From the NCBI RefSeq assembly GCF_023898315.1, contig NC_064614.1, positions 77,512,501 to 77,576,500 on the forward strand: DNA of 64,000 bases. Reading direction: 5' to 3'. Shown here in pieces: positions 42,602 to 54,339 of the stretch (within the stretch, counting starts at the first letter, position 1; every line of letters starts with the position of its first letter). This DNA is from Schistocerca nitens (taxonomy: Eukaryota; Arthropoda; Insecta; Orthoptera; Acrididae). The notes under the pieces are model-generated. The model worked only from the letters and a program-made list of their open reading frames with translations, had not been told where the DNA came from and did not search any database. The position numbers and the translations under genes were made by a program.

Positions 42602-43601
42602 GAACTACTTTAAGTGTCTCATTTCCTAATCTAATACCCTCAACATCACCCGACTTAATTCGACTACATTCCATTATCCTCGTTTTGCTTTTGTTGATGT
42701 TCATCTTATATCCTCTCTTCAAGACACCATCCATTCCGTTCAACTGCTCTTCCAAGTCCTTTGCTGTCTCTGAGAGAATTACAATGTCATCGGCGAACCT
42801 CCAAGTTTTTATTTCTTCTCCGAATTTTTCTTTTGTTTCCTTTACTGCTTGCTCAATATACAGATTGAATAACATCGGGGAGAGGCTACAACCCTGTATT
42901 ACTCCCTTCCCAACCACTGCTTCCCTTTCATGTCCCTCGACTCTTATAACTGCCATCTGGTTTCTGTACAAATTGTTAGTAGCCTTTCGCTCCCTGTATT
43001 TTACCCCTGCCACCTTTAGAATTTGAAAGAGAGTGTACCAGTCAACATTGTCAAAAGCTTTCTCTAAGTCTACAAATGTTAGAAACGTAGGTTTGCCTTT
43101 CCTTAATCCTTCTTCTAAGATAAGTCGTAAGGTCGGTATTGCCTCACGTGTTGCAGTATTTCTACGGAATCCTAACTGATCTTTCCCTAGGTCGACTTCT
43201 ACTAGTTTTTCCATTCGTCTGTAAAGAATTCGTGTTAGTATTTTGCAGCTGTGGCTTATTAAACTGATTGTTCGGTAATTCTTACGTCTGTCAACACCTG
43301 CTTTCTTTGGGATTGGAATTATTATATTCTTCTTGAAGTCTGAGAGTATTTCGCCTGTTTCATACATCTTGCTCACCAGATGGTAGAGTTTTGTCAGGTC
43401 TGGCTCTCCCAAGGCCGTCAGTAGTTCCGATGGAATGTTGTCTACTCCGGGGGCCTTGTTTCGACTCAGGTCTTTCAGTGCTCTGTCAAACTCTTCACGC
43501 TGTATCGTATCTCCCAATTCATCTTCATCTACATCCTCTTCCACTTTCATAATATTGGCCTCAAATACATCGCCCTTGTATAGACCCTCTATATACTCCT
43601 T
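42602..43601 (-). pseudogene. RTE-like reverse transcriptase fragment
   Basis: A long undamaged frame on the minus strand: EYIEGLYKGDVFEANIMKVE, NKAPGVDNIPSELLTALGEP, KNIIIPIPKKAGVDRRKNYR, ISLISHSCKILTRILYRRME, LGFRRNTATREAIPTLRLIL, FLTFVDLEKAFDNVDWYTLF, GVIQGCSLSPMLFNLYIEQA, WRFADDIVILSETAKDLEEQ with the intact catalytic Asp pair. It ends at GNETLKVV, just where the element at 41917 starts (YLGSKIT). Same subfamily as 53478. No endonuclease is attached. Confidence 0.92.
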
Positions 43602-43602
43602 C

Positions 43603-44240
43603 AAGTACTTAGGATGCATATTCTCACAGGATGGCAACATAGTGAAAGAACTGGAAGCGAGGTGTAGCAAAGCTAATTCAGTGAGCGCTCAGCTACGATC
43701 TACTCTCTTCTGCAAGAAGGAAGTCAGTACCGAGACTAAGTTATCTGTGCACCGTTCAATCTTTCGACCAACTTTGTTGTATGGGAGCGAAAGCTGGGTG
43801 GATTCAGGTTACCTTATCAACAAGGTTGAGGTTACGGATGTGAAAGTAGCTAGGATGATTGCATGTACTAGTAGAAGGGAACAATGGCAGGAGGGTGTCC
43901 ACAATGAGCAAATCAAAGAAAAACTGGGAATGAACTCTATAGATGCAGCAGTCAGGGCGAACAGGCTTAGATGGTGGGGTCATGTTACACGCATGGGAGA
44001 AGCAAGGTTACCCAAGAGCCTCATGGGTTCAGCAGTAGAGGGTAGGAGGAGTCGGGGCAGACCAAGGAGAAGGTACCTGAATTCAGTTAAGAATGATTTT
44101 GAAGTAATAGGCTTAACATCAGAAGAGGCACCAATGTTAGCACTGAATAGAGGATCATGGAGGAATTTTATAAGGGGGACTATGCTCCAGACTGAACGCT
44201 GAAAGGCATAATCAGTCTTAAATGATGATGATGATTAAAA
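43603..44240 (+). pseudogene. LINE C-terminal fragment, fourth type
   Basis: KYLGCIFSQDGNIVKELEAR, SVSAQLRSTLFCKKEVSTET, FRPTLLYGSESWVDSGYLIN, ARMIACTSRREQWQEGVHNE, LRWWGHVTRMGEARLPKSLM, RRSRGRPRRRYLNSVKNDFE, ending MLQTER and an (ATG)n tail near 44220-44235. The frame is open throughout. A longer open frame running back to 43435 is antisense RT and is not part of this protein. Confidence 0.85.
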
Positions 44241-44249
44241 AAAAGTAGA

Positions 44250-44995
44250 GTGCACTTCTTTTGGAGTGACCTTCGTATCTTTTTCACGGAACCGCATAAG
44301 AGTCGCTACTGGGGATTTGTACGCATCGGAATGATTTGGCGGCAGAAGACGTGTACCTACCCTTGTCTTTGTGCTTCGGAGCAAAGTTGCCATTACTGCA
44401 GGGAAGCACAACGAGCGCGTTGCGTCGTATTCGGCGGCTGAGGCCACCGCCGCGCGCGGGTCGTACTGCGTAATCTGCCGCCGTCAGCCACAGTGGCTCC
44501 ACGTTTATTACTGGCCCAGATGACAGACCACTCGCCCCTTACAGCCGGCCAGTCCCGTCTTATCTCGTAAAATAACATATCCCTCCCGACTGCGCGGCGG
44601 CCGGAATTTTATGTTTCATAAAGTGACGGGCCAGTGTCCCCAGTATTAAAACGGGCAGGTACGTGCGCGGTAGCGTTAACGGGCAGGTTCTTTTTACGGT
44701 TATATTCCTATGAGATTAAAACCAAAGTTCCGTTTAGTGAAGCCCGTACCGTAACTAATTGTTGCCTGTATTTATGGACTGGGCAGTAAGTGCGCAGCAC
44801 GTCTCGTCGTACGGCGAGGAGCGCTCGTACTGGATCAATGCACCACTAACGCCCTGATGCCGGTTTATGGCTTTGCTGCGGTCCAGAAGTAGCCTTCTCG
44901 TGGCTGTTGGATTTATCAGAACTCTTCGCAGTCAGGGGATTTATTATTTTTACTTGCTTCCTAAGAGTATAGCAGTTGTTTACGGTACCCGCATC
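44250..44995. other. GC-rich island, no repeat recognised
   Basis: CpG-rich with GCCGCCGTCAGCC, ACTAATTGTTGCC and CGTCTCGTCGTACGGCGAGG. No credible ORF. Candidate host regulatory DNA. Confidence 0.3.
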
Positions 44996-45005
44996 TACAT
45001 TAATA

Positions 45006-46412
45006 CACTACTGGCCATTGAAGTTGCTACACCACGACGATGAATTGCTACAGACGCGAAATTTAACCGACAGGAAGAAGATGCTGTGATATGAAAATGA
45101 TGAGCTTTTCAGAGCATTCACACAGGGTTGGCGCCGGGGGTGACACTTACAACGTACTGACATGAGGAAAGTTTCCAACCGATTTCTCATACACAAACAG
45201 CAGTTGACTGGCGTTGCCTGGAGAAGCGTTGTTGTGATCCCTCGTGTAAGGAGGAGAAATGCGTACCATCACGTTTCCGACTTTGATATAGCTCTGATTG
45301 TAGCCTATCGCGATAGCGGTTTATCGTATCGTGACATTGCTGCTCGTGCTGGTCGAGATCCATTGACTGTTAGCAGAATATGGAATCTGGGGGTTCAGGA
45401 GGGTAATACGGAACACCGTGCTGGATCCCAACAGCCTCGTATCACTAGCAGTCGAGGTGACAGGCATCTTATACGCATGGCTGTAACGGATCGTGCAGCC
45501 ACGTCTCGATCCCTGAGTCAACAGATAGGGAAGTTTGCAAGACAACAACCATCTGCACGAAAGTTCGACGACGTTTGCAGCAGCATGGACCATCAGCTCG
45601 GAGACCTTGGCTGCGATTACTCCTGACGCTGCATCACAGACAGGAGCGCCTGCGATGGTGTACTCAACGACGCACCTGGGTGCACGAAGGGCCATCGTCA
45701 TTTTTTCGGATGAATCCAGGTTCTGTGTACAGCATCATGATGGTCACATCCGTGTTTGGCGACATCGCGGAGAACGCACATTGGGAGCGTGTATTCGTCA
45801 TCGCCGTACTGGCGTATCACGCAGCGTGATGGTATGGGGTGCCATTGGCTACACGTCTCGGTCACCTTATGTTCGCATTGACGGCACTTTTAACAGTGGA
45901 CGTTACATTTCAGATGTTCTACGACCCGTGGCTCTACCCTTCATTCGATCCCTGCGAACCCGTACGTTTCATCAGGATAATGCACGACCTCATGTTGCAG
46001 GTCCTGTATGGGCGTTTCTGGATACAGATAATGTTCGACTGCTGCTCTGGCCAGCACATTCTCCAGATCTCTCACCAACTGAAAACGTCTGGTGAATGGT
46101 GGCCGAGCAACTGGTTCGTCACAATACGCCAGTCACTACTCTTGATGAACTGTGGTATTGTGTTGAAGCTGCATGGGCACATGTACCTGTACACGCCATC
46201 CAAGCTCTGTTTGACTCAATACCCAGGCGTATGAAGGCCGTTATTACGGCCAGAGGTGGTTGTTCTGGGTGCTGATAGCTCAGGATCTATGCACCAAAAT
46301 TGTTTTTAAAAATGTAATCACAAGTCAGTTCTAGTATAATATATTTGTCGAATGAGTATCCGTTTATCATCTGTATTTCTTCTTGGTGTAGCAATTTTAA
46401 TGGCCAGTAGTG
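45006..46412 (+). mobile_element. Tc1-like transposon, pseudogenised
   Basis: A 1407-bp element flanked by TA (45004-45005, 46413-46414). Ends CACTACTGGCCATTGAAGTT and complement. Same family as 61822-63164. The transposase is broken by at least two frameshifts and stops. Confidence 0.93.
45237..46275 (+). pseudogene. Tc1-like transposase pseudogene
   Basis: The position of the start ATG in the sister copy (62045) is ATC here. Domains: DFDIALIVAYRDSGLSYRDI and AGRDPLTVSRIWN (HTH), ITSSRGDRHLIRMAVTDRAA, then in other frames FSDESRFCVQHHDGHIRVWR with the first Asp, MVWGAIGYTSRSPYVRIDGT, FHQDNARPHVAGPVWAFLD with the second, and LWPAHSPDLSPTENVW with the Glu after 34 residues, followed at once by a stop. 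The last part (RGGCSGC) is in another frame. Confidence 0.9.
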
Positions 46413-46414
46413 TA

Positions 46415-49195
46415 CTTCGGAAAGCATTGTACACTGTATGGAGGAGCGTAAATGGTATGAATTTCCACCCTCCGTGTTCTAAATATACAGCTGTAGAGTC
46501 TGCTAAGTACATGTGGTGGTAGTACGAAGTGATAAAATATCTTGTTCCTTCCTATTCCATTCAGCGGTTAAAAAGGGAGTAGACTGTCAGTGTCTGAATG
46601 AACCTGAATTTTTCTATCGTTACCATAATGTCCGTAACACGAGATGTATTTTGAAGGGATATGTAAGGTGAGTGTTAGTTCAGCCACCTTTCATCACAAA
46701 TGAAATTCACTACCGTTTGCCAACAGCTAGCAGATGGCGATTGTGTCAGAGATTTATACTCTTGAGGACCACAAATCAATCAATGTTTCTTTCCTTTCCC
46801 CTTAATAAAAAATAGATCAACTCCTCTTTAGTGAAAAGAAAATGATATTTGAATAGATGTTTAAAAACATGATGTTCTCGTTTGACGACAAAAACTCACA
46901 GATACGGAGTGCATTACTCTCGTATGTGGTCCCCAATAGCTGAACACACTGGGAAACCTAACGTAGCCACCTAGAAATGAGATTCAGTCGGTTTACTATT
47001 TTACCTAAGAAACACTTCCCCCCCCCCCCTGTCCCGAATACTTTTATTTCTTCTGAGGGCAGTTCAATATTTTCGAGGCGAATTCCTACTTTCTCCTTAA
47101 CTTTAATTTCTGGACTACTGCAAGTAGTATCAACAACGTGTGGAGGGTTATATTAGGAACCTTTATTGTCTGGATGAAACCTCTTTGAGGTTTCACAGTC
47201 TCCTTCTCAGAGTACGATGAATGCAATTCCCTTACAGTCTTTTATTTCCGTGTATAGAATAATTCTCCTCACACTGCACTGCAGTTTCCGAATATTCGTC
47301 TGGTCCAGTAGCCTCGCTCTCTAGGGCAAGAGCCCTGAATGTTCACTGGCGTTGAGTTCTAGAATTTATTTGTCTCCTTATTACAAAGTTCACTACTCCC
47401 CCTTCCGTAAAGAAAAAAAAAAAAAGTTTTGGTGTAATGAGCCGGCTCATATGTGTATGAATGTTATAACAAAAATTTAAAAATTTATGTCTACCAAGTC
47501 AGAGGACAACATGCAGGTTTGAAAAATTTAATTCTCGCTGTAACGAAAATACACGAGGCAATATTCAGCCACTTTCGAGCATGTCACGACAGCCACCCGA
47601 CTACAGTTTTCTTTATTTATTTTTTATTTTATTGTACTTGTTTTCAATTTGAAGGACAAATGTGCTGCACTTGTCTAACGGCAAAACAAAGTTGTTGTTA
47701 CACACCACCAGTGTCCCGAAACACAGTACTGCAAGCTGCATTTGCTGAAACATGTTTACGTCTGTTTATAACATGATGACCGGTAGGAATCCAACGCTTA
47801 GGCTGCTCCGCTTACTTAATATACAAAATGTTTGATCAGGTGAACATCCACAACTGAGGAACCTATTGATTGAACAAAAATGCTCTTTAGATGCTAGTAA
47901 TTTTCTTAATTTATTGCAAGACCGGTTTCGGAGCTTAAAGCTACATCTAAAGGTGTCACTAAATAATTCTGAAAACATGGATGTGTGGCGGACGGGCTAG
48001 CCAGCCAATGAGAAGGTTCGATAAAGGTGGTGGAATGAACTAAGAAAATTACTAGCAACTAAGAGGATTTTTATTATGTAAGTACTTAATGTACTTGAAT
48101 GCCTGCTGAAGCCGGATGAGTAATTTTTAATTTGTACGAAAAACCATACAAAATTATAGTGAATATTTTGAAAAAATGTGCTAGATTCATTAACTTGGGT
48201 GAATTCATCTGGAATGAGAAAAACGAAAGCGTACAAAAAAATCTAAGGACTGTACAGTAATGAAAGTGTGAAATACCTTTTTGCATGTAAGTGCTATGTT
48301 ATGAACTTCAAATAGAATGGAACAGTGGTTGGTAAAAGACTAATCAGAGAAAGAAAACGGTGAAAAATTAACATGTGATGGTTACAGAGCAGGTGATCAT
48401 ATCTGCCGAAATGTACAGAAGTATAATTGCTACTAGCAGTGAGAGTCAGTGAGAGCTGTCAAAGGGGACGAACTTTCCTTGTATTTGTCTACAAAGAAAT
48501 CACACTAGAATGGGCACGGGAAACCCAAAAAGACCAGGAAACACCTCCATCATCAAAATCATAAAAAAAAAGAACACTAAATTGGAACATGTAGGTGAAA
48601 AGAGGACATACAAAAAATAATAATTATTAAGATATTTAAAATCCCATTTTGGAACTAGTAAAAGTATTTATTTATATTGACACTGAATGAGCTGACGAGT
48701 ACTGTGAACTACAATTTGTTTGAGTGATGTCGCGGACTACAAAGAAACCTGGTGGCAACAGAAAAATGCAGCCCTATGGCCAAACACACAAAAAATTTAT
48801 TTTAAAATAGAAAATATCATTATCTGAAAATCGTCGTGCAAGACATGAATAAAAATATAATCGGGACTAGCAGCAGAAAAAATTATTCTATGAAAAAACC
48901 CATAATTTTCACAGTCGCACGGTACTTCTAACTGATAAAAAAATAAAAGAAAGAGGAAATCTGTAGGCCAAAGAAAAGGTGGAGAATACAATACACTTGA
49001 CAGCGGCAACGACCAGAGGTGGTTTATTTCTCCGTGTTGATGTCGAAAAACAGAATTCAGCTTGAAGAACGACAACTTCTCAGGCAAGATCGCATTTGTG
49101 AAACCTATCGACAGATTTCGGTAAACAGAGTTGCCATCATAAATAGGATTGTAATAGCGAGAATACAGACGCAAGCTGCTGTGCTGTCTAACGAG
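46415..49195. other. Unassigned AT-rich DNA
   Basis: No gene or known repeat recognised apart from the hairpin at 47913. Contains a 10-C run near 47021-47030 and an A run near 47410. Several short frames (47453-47776, 48797-49225 minus) lack motifs and look random. Confidence 0.4.
47913..47985 (-). repeat. Hairpin repeat with GAAACCGG
   Basis: Minus strand: CTTTAGATG (changed from CTGAAGATG), an AGCT/AGCT stem, CCGAAACCGGTC and AATAAA close behind. Member of the recurring hairpin set. Confidence 0.5.
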
Positions 49196-49199
49196 GTAT

Positions 49200-49420
49200 C
49201 GTTTTCTCTTTAAACGGTCTTGCATGTGTACGCGTGAGGATCGTAGCGCGCATGCGTAAAGTGTGCCCCCTAATGCCGAGTCTTCCCTGCAGGTGGAGTG
49301 CGGCCAGGGCGAGCATTAGCCGCCACACGTGAGCGGGCCCAACGTCCTCTTTAACGCAAGATGGCGCGCGTATGCTAATGCGCTGCGTGTTTATTGCCCT
49401 GATATACGAGGCACCAACCT
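49200..49420. other. GC-rich repeat-free island
   Basis: CpG-rich block with CAAGATGGCGCGCGTATGCT, no repeat match. 49420-50080 downstream shows overlapping short frames without recognisable domains. Confidence 0.3.
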
Positions 49421-50093
49421 AATTATCTTTTTTCCCCCTTACGCCCACAGATAAGAAAATGAAATGCGTGTAAAATGTACGTAAATTTATGCCGCTGGGA
49501 TTTTCTCCGTGTTTGTTTTCCAAGTTGTGCTGCCCGCTGGAAGGAAAATGGAAAAAAAAGGGAGAAGCGAGATTTTGGTCGTTGTGGATGGTTTCTACCA
49601 TTCTGTCGCTTGTATCGTCAAAGTGGCACGTCTACGTTCTCGTACAAAAGTGTAAGGTACGCTCTGTTAATGTACCGCTGTTTATCTCTCGGACATTTCT
49701 CTGGAAAATTTTCGTTGCGTGCTACGTAGACACAGGGGGAAATCCACTGAATTTCATTTTGTCTCTGAGGAGCTGATTTTTCTAATTTTAAGAACTGCTA
49801 CCAGAATTCATTCCTGTGTTTACACTTGTGAACGTCACTACGCTATAATTAACGCAATGTGCGCCAGAAGGATTTGGCACTTCTTGCAAACCACATACAA
49901 TCGTTGCGGCACTCTCACCTGCCGATACTTTTCCTTCAAGTCTGTCTAATCATAATATATATCTAAAAATAGATTTAGATTTCGTAACATTTTTCATCAC
50001 ATCACTCACCTAGTAACGGAAACCCATGGTATAGTTTAAAGGAAAATATGGGCATGGGATGGTTGTAGCGAAACTGAGATGAACCAAAGCAGT

Positions 50094-50287
50094 ACCGGCC
50101 GGTGTGGCCGTGCGGTCTAGGCGCTTCAGTCTGGAACCGCGTGACCGCTGCGGTCGCAGGTTCGAATCCTGCCTCGGGCATGGATGTGTGTGATGCCCTT
50201 AGGTTAGTTAGGTTTAAGTAGTTCTAAGTTCTAGGGGACTGATGACCTTAGATGTTAAGTCCCATAGTGCTCAGAGCCATTTGAACC
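50094..50287 (+). repeat. SINE A with 12-bp TSD
   Basis: Sense copy. The TSD AACCAAAGCAGT is perfect at 50082-50093 and 50288-50299, indicating a young insertion. Confidence 0.96.
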
Positions 50288-50448
50288 AACCAAAGCAGTT
50301 TTAGATGAGGTGTGCTGATTTTCAGCTCTCCCTAAACATATGTAAATTCGAGATAACGAATACAAAGGGTGAATAGCTGGAGATTAATAAGATTTCAAAG
50401 TGGTTCAGGGATTTACCTCGTGTGTTGATTGTTCCAGAGCGTAAAATG

Positions 50449-50635
50449 AAGTGAAATGATCGTGTGGCATTGATGGCCGGGTGGTCCTATCCGGGGAAGT
50501 TCGGCCGCCGAGTTGCAGCTCTTATTTCCGGTGACGCCACATTAGGCTACTTGCGTGTTGGTGACTATGCAATGATAAGGACAACACAACACTCAGTCCA
50601 CGAGCGGAACAAAATCTCCAACCCTGCCAGGATGT
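50449..50635 (-). repeat. SINE C, truncated in the head
   Basis: Antisense: TGAAATGATCGTGTGGCATT, GGGGAAGTTCGGCCGCC, GGTGACGCCAC and ATCTCCAACCCTGCCAGG match SINE C at 15329. The tRNA-like part beyond GGCAGGG is missing. 50640-51740 holds no recognised gene. Confidence 0.85.
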
Positions 50636-51739
50636 TTTTTTAGTGCTGTACCATCTTTTTCTTTACCCCGAGAACATTTTTTTATCATTTTTCTTTCGAT
50701 CAAATTTTCTTTGTTATGCCTACTTCAAGAGTAAAATAATGTAGATAATTACAAGCAAATAAAAATCTCTGATGTTCTAAAATAATTGTTGGTCTTCTTC
50801 ATAAAATAAAAAAAAATATTTCCTGAAAACGTAAATAAGTGTACTTTTTCGACATAATTTTTTTTCAGATAATCTGTTGCATCAGTTTCTTTTTTTGTTA
50901 TTTGTTTGGATCACATAGTACACCCTACAGGCGAAAAATAATGATTTGTAATTAGTATCAATAACAAACAAAACATAAATGGAATTATGTGATCTGAGGC
51001 TTTCCCGCGAATTACAGAAAATGCCTTCCTGGCAGAACGAACACTATGGCATCTGCGACTCGCCAACTTGTGTGTAGACGCACTCAGAATTTCAAGGCGG
51101 TCAGGCTTGTTCCAGGCACGTCTTCGTGAAGAATATTCCATTTGACGGAACATTGGAAGGAGTCCTCTCATTATACAATCACACTGAAATCACCTTCTCA
51201 TACCTGGGGCACCCCAGCTGCAGGGGTGATCGAAGAAGGCGCTACCCAAAAAGTTGGCGTAGTACAGACGGTATCGCGGATGGGGCACGGGGAAAGTAAA
51301 GCGATCTTGCATGAAAGTCCAAAAATAAAAAAAAAACACTCTTATCGTCTTCATGGAAAAAATAAGAGATCAAGAGGTCTTTTATCCAGATCACAGCGTT
51401 AGTCTTCGTACGTGGGAAATAAGTCTCACTTGGGAACAGGAGTGATCGCGGTGTAATGGCATGGGGAACCGTACGCAGAAGAAAGGCAATCATCTTCTGA
51501 AAGAGCTACCGCACCTCTAAAGAAGATCCATACAGCAGTCGATATTCGTCCGTATCAGGCATGTGACAACGAGGGAACAGCGGCAAATCTATCATTTTTA
51601 TGGCACGTAGACGAAGCTGTGTCATGTATTATCAATTAACGACCAGATTCGAACCCGGAACCTCTGCATGGTAACCAGACACATTACCACTCAGCGAAGT
51701 ACACGGACTCCAGACAGTAAAGTTGTACATTTCCCAAAA

Positions 51740-52405
51740 TGAAAAATGTAGTATCCTATGACTACAGTACCAACGAGTCACAACTGGAATGGGTCAACTC
51801 ATACCCATACATGGAAATAACATTTTGTTGGGAAGTGAGATGGAAAGCTCATATAGGCACATTCGTAGTTAAAACAGGTACAATCTTAGGGAAATGTAAC
51901 TAGTCTACAAAAGGAAACTACATGCTGATGACTCATGTGATCTGTCTTAGAATATTGACCAAGCGTGTGGGACCCATACCAAATCGGTCTAACAGAAAAT
52001 GTTGAACATATACAGAGAACGGCAGAACGAATGGTCATACGCTTTTTTGGCCCTTGGGAGAGAGTCATAGAGATGCTGAAAAATACTGTACTTGCAGACA
52101 CTTGTAGGCAGATGTTAACTATTTCGAGAAACGCTGCTTAAAGAGCTTCTGGAACTAGCTCGAAATGACGCATGTATTAACACACTACTCCCCCTATATA
52201 GTCCTCTTGAAGGGGTCGCGTGGAGAAGATTAGATTAATCAGAACGCGCACAGAGACGTTTAAAAAGTCATTGTTCCCGCGTTCCATACGTGAATGTAAC
52301 GGGAAGGAGCCCTAATAACTAATGCAATGGGAAGTGTTCTCTGCGACGCGCTTCACAGAGGTTTCCAGAGGGTGGATGTAGGCGTACGGGAGGATATCTG
52401 ATCGT
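51740..52405 (+). pseudogene. CR1-like LINE 3' end
   Basis: Frames give WEVRWKAHIGTFVVKTGTIL, a tail with IEKSL-type and PRSF-type remnants, then the family 3' region CCATACGTGAATGTAACGGG, AGGAGCCCTAATAACTAATG and TTCACAGAGGTTTCCAGAGG, as near 41822. Heavily decayed. Confidence 0.7.
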
Positions 52406-52922
52406 TTAAATACCTGAGTACTACGAAATACTATGAAAAGACGTGAAATGGAACGAATACTTGAATCTATTAGTAAGGAAGACAAAACGAGCACATATCT
52501 TGGAATGAATGATCTTGTAAGTGCATTCTCATTCGAGTGTACTCTTGGTGCAAACAGAGATCGCTGAAGGAAATCGACGGCTGACTTTGTCCAGATGCGT
52601 AAGAAATGGTCATAATATTTATTTTCCGGCAAGTTCGTCAGGCTGCTGTTGCCAATGGTATCGCAGTAAATAGTCTTTAAAACGTATCTACGTCTACAGT
52701 AACACATCGTAGGCCAGTCTTTGGAGGAGGGTACCTTTCGTTCTGGCCCTCTCCTTCCCGTCCCTGGCCCCTTCGTCCTATCTCGTGGTAATTTTGCGAG
52801 GCCTTGGTAGGAGTAGGCAGTAGGAGTCGGAGTAGGCAGGGAGACTACCTGTTCTGCGCTCCTAGGCAGCACACCGCGCCTGGTACACGCGGCGCTCGGG
52901 GACCACAGCACAGCTACGACAC

Positions 52923-52970
52923 CTGAGGATGGGCTTATTTCATCTCGAAACCGATCGTGTGAAAATAAAG
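52923..52970 (+). repeat. Hairpin repeat with CTGAGGA and GAAACCG
   Basis: CTGAGGA, a weak GGG/CTC stem, CGAAACCGATCG and AATAAAG. The core CTGAnGA is intact with G in the variable position. 52410-52915 shows no recognised gene. Confidence 0.5.
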
Positions 52971-53196
52971 AAATTTACAACTGAAGCGGTATTTTCAATC
53001 CCTGCTATAATGCTCAGTTGCGGATGTTCTACCAACAGTATTGTTCGAGATATAAAAGGTCAAGCACCAGTAAAGAGTAGAGTGTAGATTTGCTTTGCGA
53101 GCAACTTCTGTCATGGATGCATTACATTTCCTAGGTTTATCCCAACGACTCCATGTCTGGCATCTGCTTCTCTTACCATCTGTTTTGTTTCGTCGG

Positions 53197-53396
53197 AGCC
53201 GGCCGAAGTGGCCGTGCGGTTAAAGGCGCTGCAGTCTGGAACCGCAAGACCGCTACGGTCGCAGGTCCGAATCCTGCCTCGGGCATGGATGTTTGTGATG
53301 TCCTTAGGTTAGTTAGGTTTAACTAGTTCTAAGTTCTAGGGGACTAATGACCTCAGCAGTTGAGTCCCATAGTGCTCAGAGCCATTTGAACCATTT
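53197..53396 (+). repeat. SINE A with 14-bp TSD
   Basis: Sense copy, head variant with GGTTAAAGGCGCTGC. The TSD TTTTGTTTCGTCGG is perfect at 53183-53196 and 53397-53410. Confidence 0.96.
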
Positions 53397-53477
53397 TTTT
53401 GTTTCGTCGGTCCATTTATGGCACGGCATATGTGGGCATTTTAAAGGAGTTCCTGTATTCTGTGGTTTTTCCTGTTG

Positions 53478-54335
53478 TTTGTTGTGGTCTTCAGCCCTGA
53501 GACTGGTATGATGCAGCTCTTCATGCTACTCTATCCTGTGCAAGCTGCTTCATCTCCCAGTAGCTACTACAGCCTACGTCTTTCTGAATCTACTTAGTGT
53601 ATTCATCTCTTGGTCTCCCTCTACGATTTTTACCCTCCACGCTGCGCTCCAATACTAAATTGGTGATCCCTTTATGCCTCAGAACATGTCCTACCAACCA
53701 ATCCCTTCTTCTAGTCAAGTTGTGCCACAAACTCCTCTTCTCCCCAATTCTATTCAATACCTCCCCATTAGTTATGTGATCTACCCATCTAATCTTTAGC
53801 ATTCTTCTGTAGCACCACATGTCGAAACAATTTATCGCCCATGTTTCACTTCCATACATGGCTACACTCCATACAAATACTTTCAGAAACGGCTTCCTGA
53901 CATTTAAATTTATACTCGATGTTAAGAAATTTCTCTTCCTCAGAAACGCTTTCCTTGCCATTGCCAGTCTACATTTCATATCCTCTCTACTTCGACCATC
54001 ATAAGTTATTTTGCTCCCCAAATAGCACATCTCCTTCACTACTTTAAGTGTCTCATTTCGTGTTCTAATTCCCTCACCATCGCCCGACTTCATTCGACTA
54101 CATTCCATTATCCTCGTTTCGCTTCTGTTGATGTTCTTCTTATATCCTCCTTTCAAGACACTGTCCTTTCCGTTCATTTGCTCCTCCAAGTCCTTTGCTG
54201 GCTATGACAGAATTACAATGTCATCCGTGAACCTTAGAGTTTTTATTTCTTCTCCATGGATTTTAATACCTACTCCGAATTTTTCTATTGGTTCCTTTAC
54301 TGCTTGCTGAATATACGGATTGAATAATGTGGTTT
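53478..54335 (-). pseudogene. RTE-like LINE C-terminal half
   Basis: Minus strand from 54335: a palm remnant with LRFTDDIVILS (FADD changed to FTDD), MEEQMNGKDSVLKGGYKKNI, NETLKVVKEMCYLGSKITYD, MARKAFLRKRNFLTSSINLN, VFVWSVAMYGSETWAINCFD, MWCYRRMLKIRWVDHITNGE and GKNRRGRPRDEYTK; the 3' end is the (AAC)-like CAACAAACAAC at 53478. It joins both parts that are separated at 41917 and 42602, so it is the control for that arrangement. Confidence 0.9.
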
Positions 54336-54339
54336 TATT

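Noticed and set aside
43435..43602. 5' part of a 255-codon plus-strand ORF
   Set aside because: It is the antisense of the RTE reverse transcriptase; the LINE protein starts near 43603.
50911..51402. 86-codon ORFs on both strands
   Set aside because: No domain or splice context; length is expected by chance.
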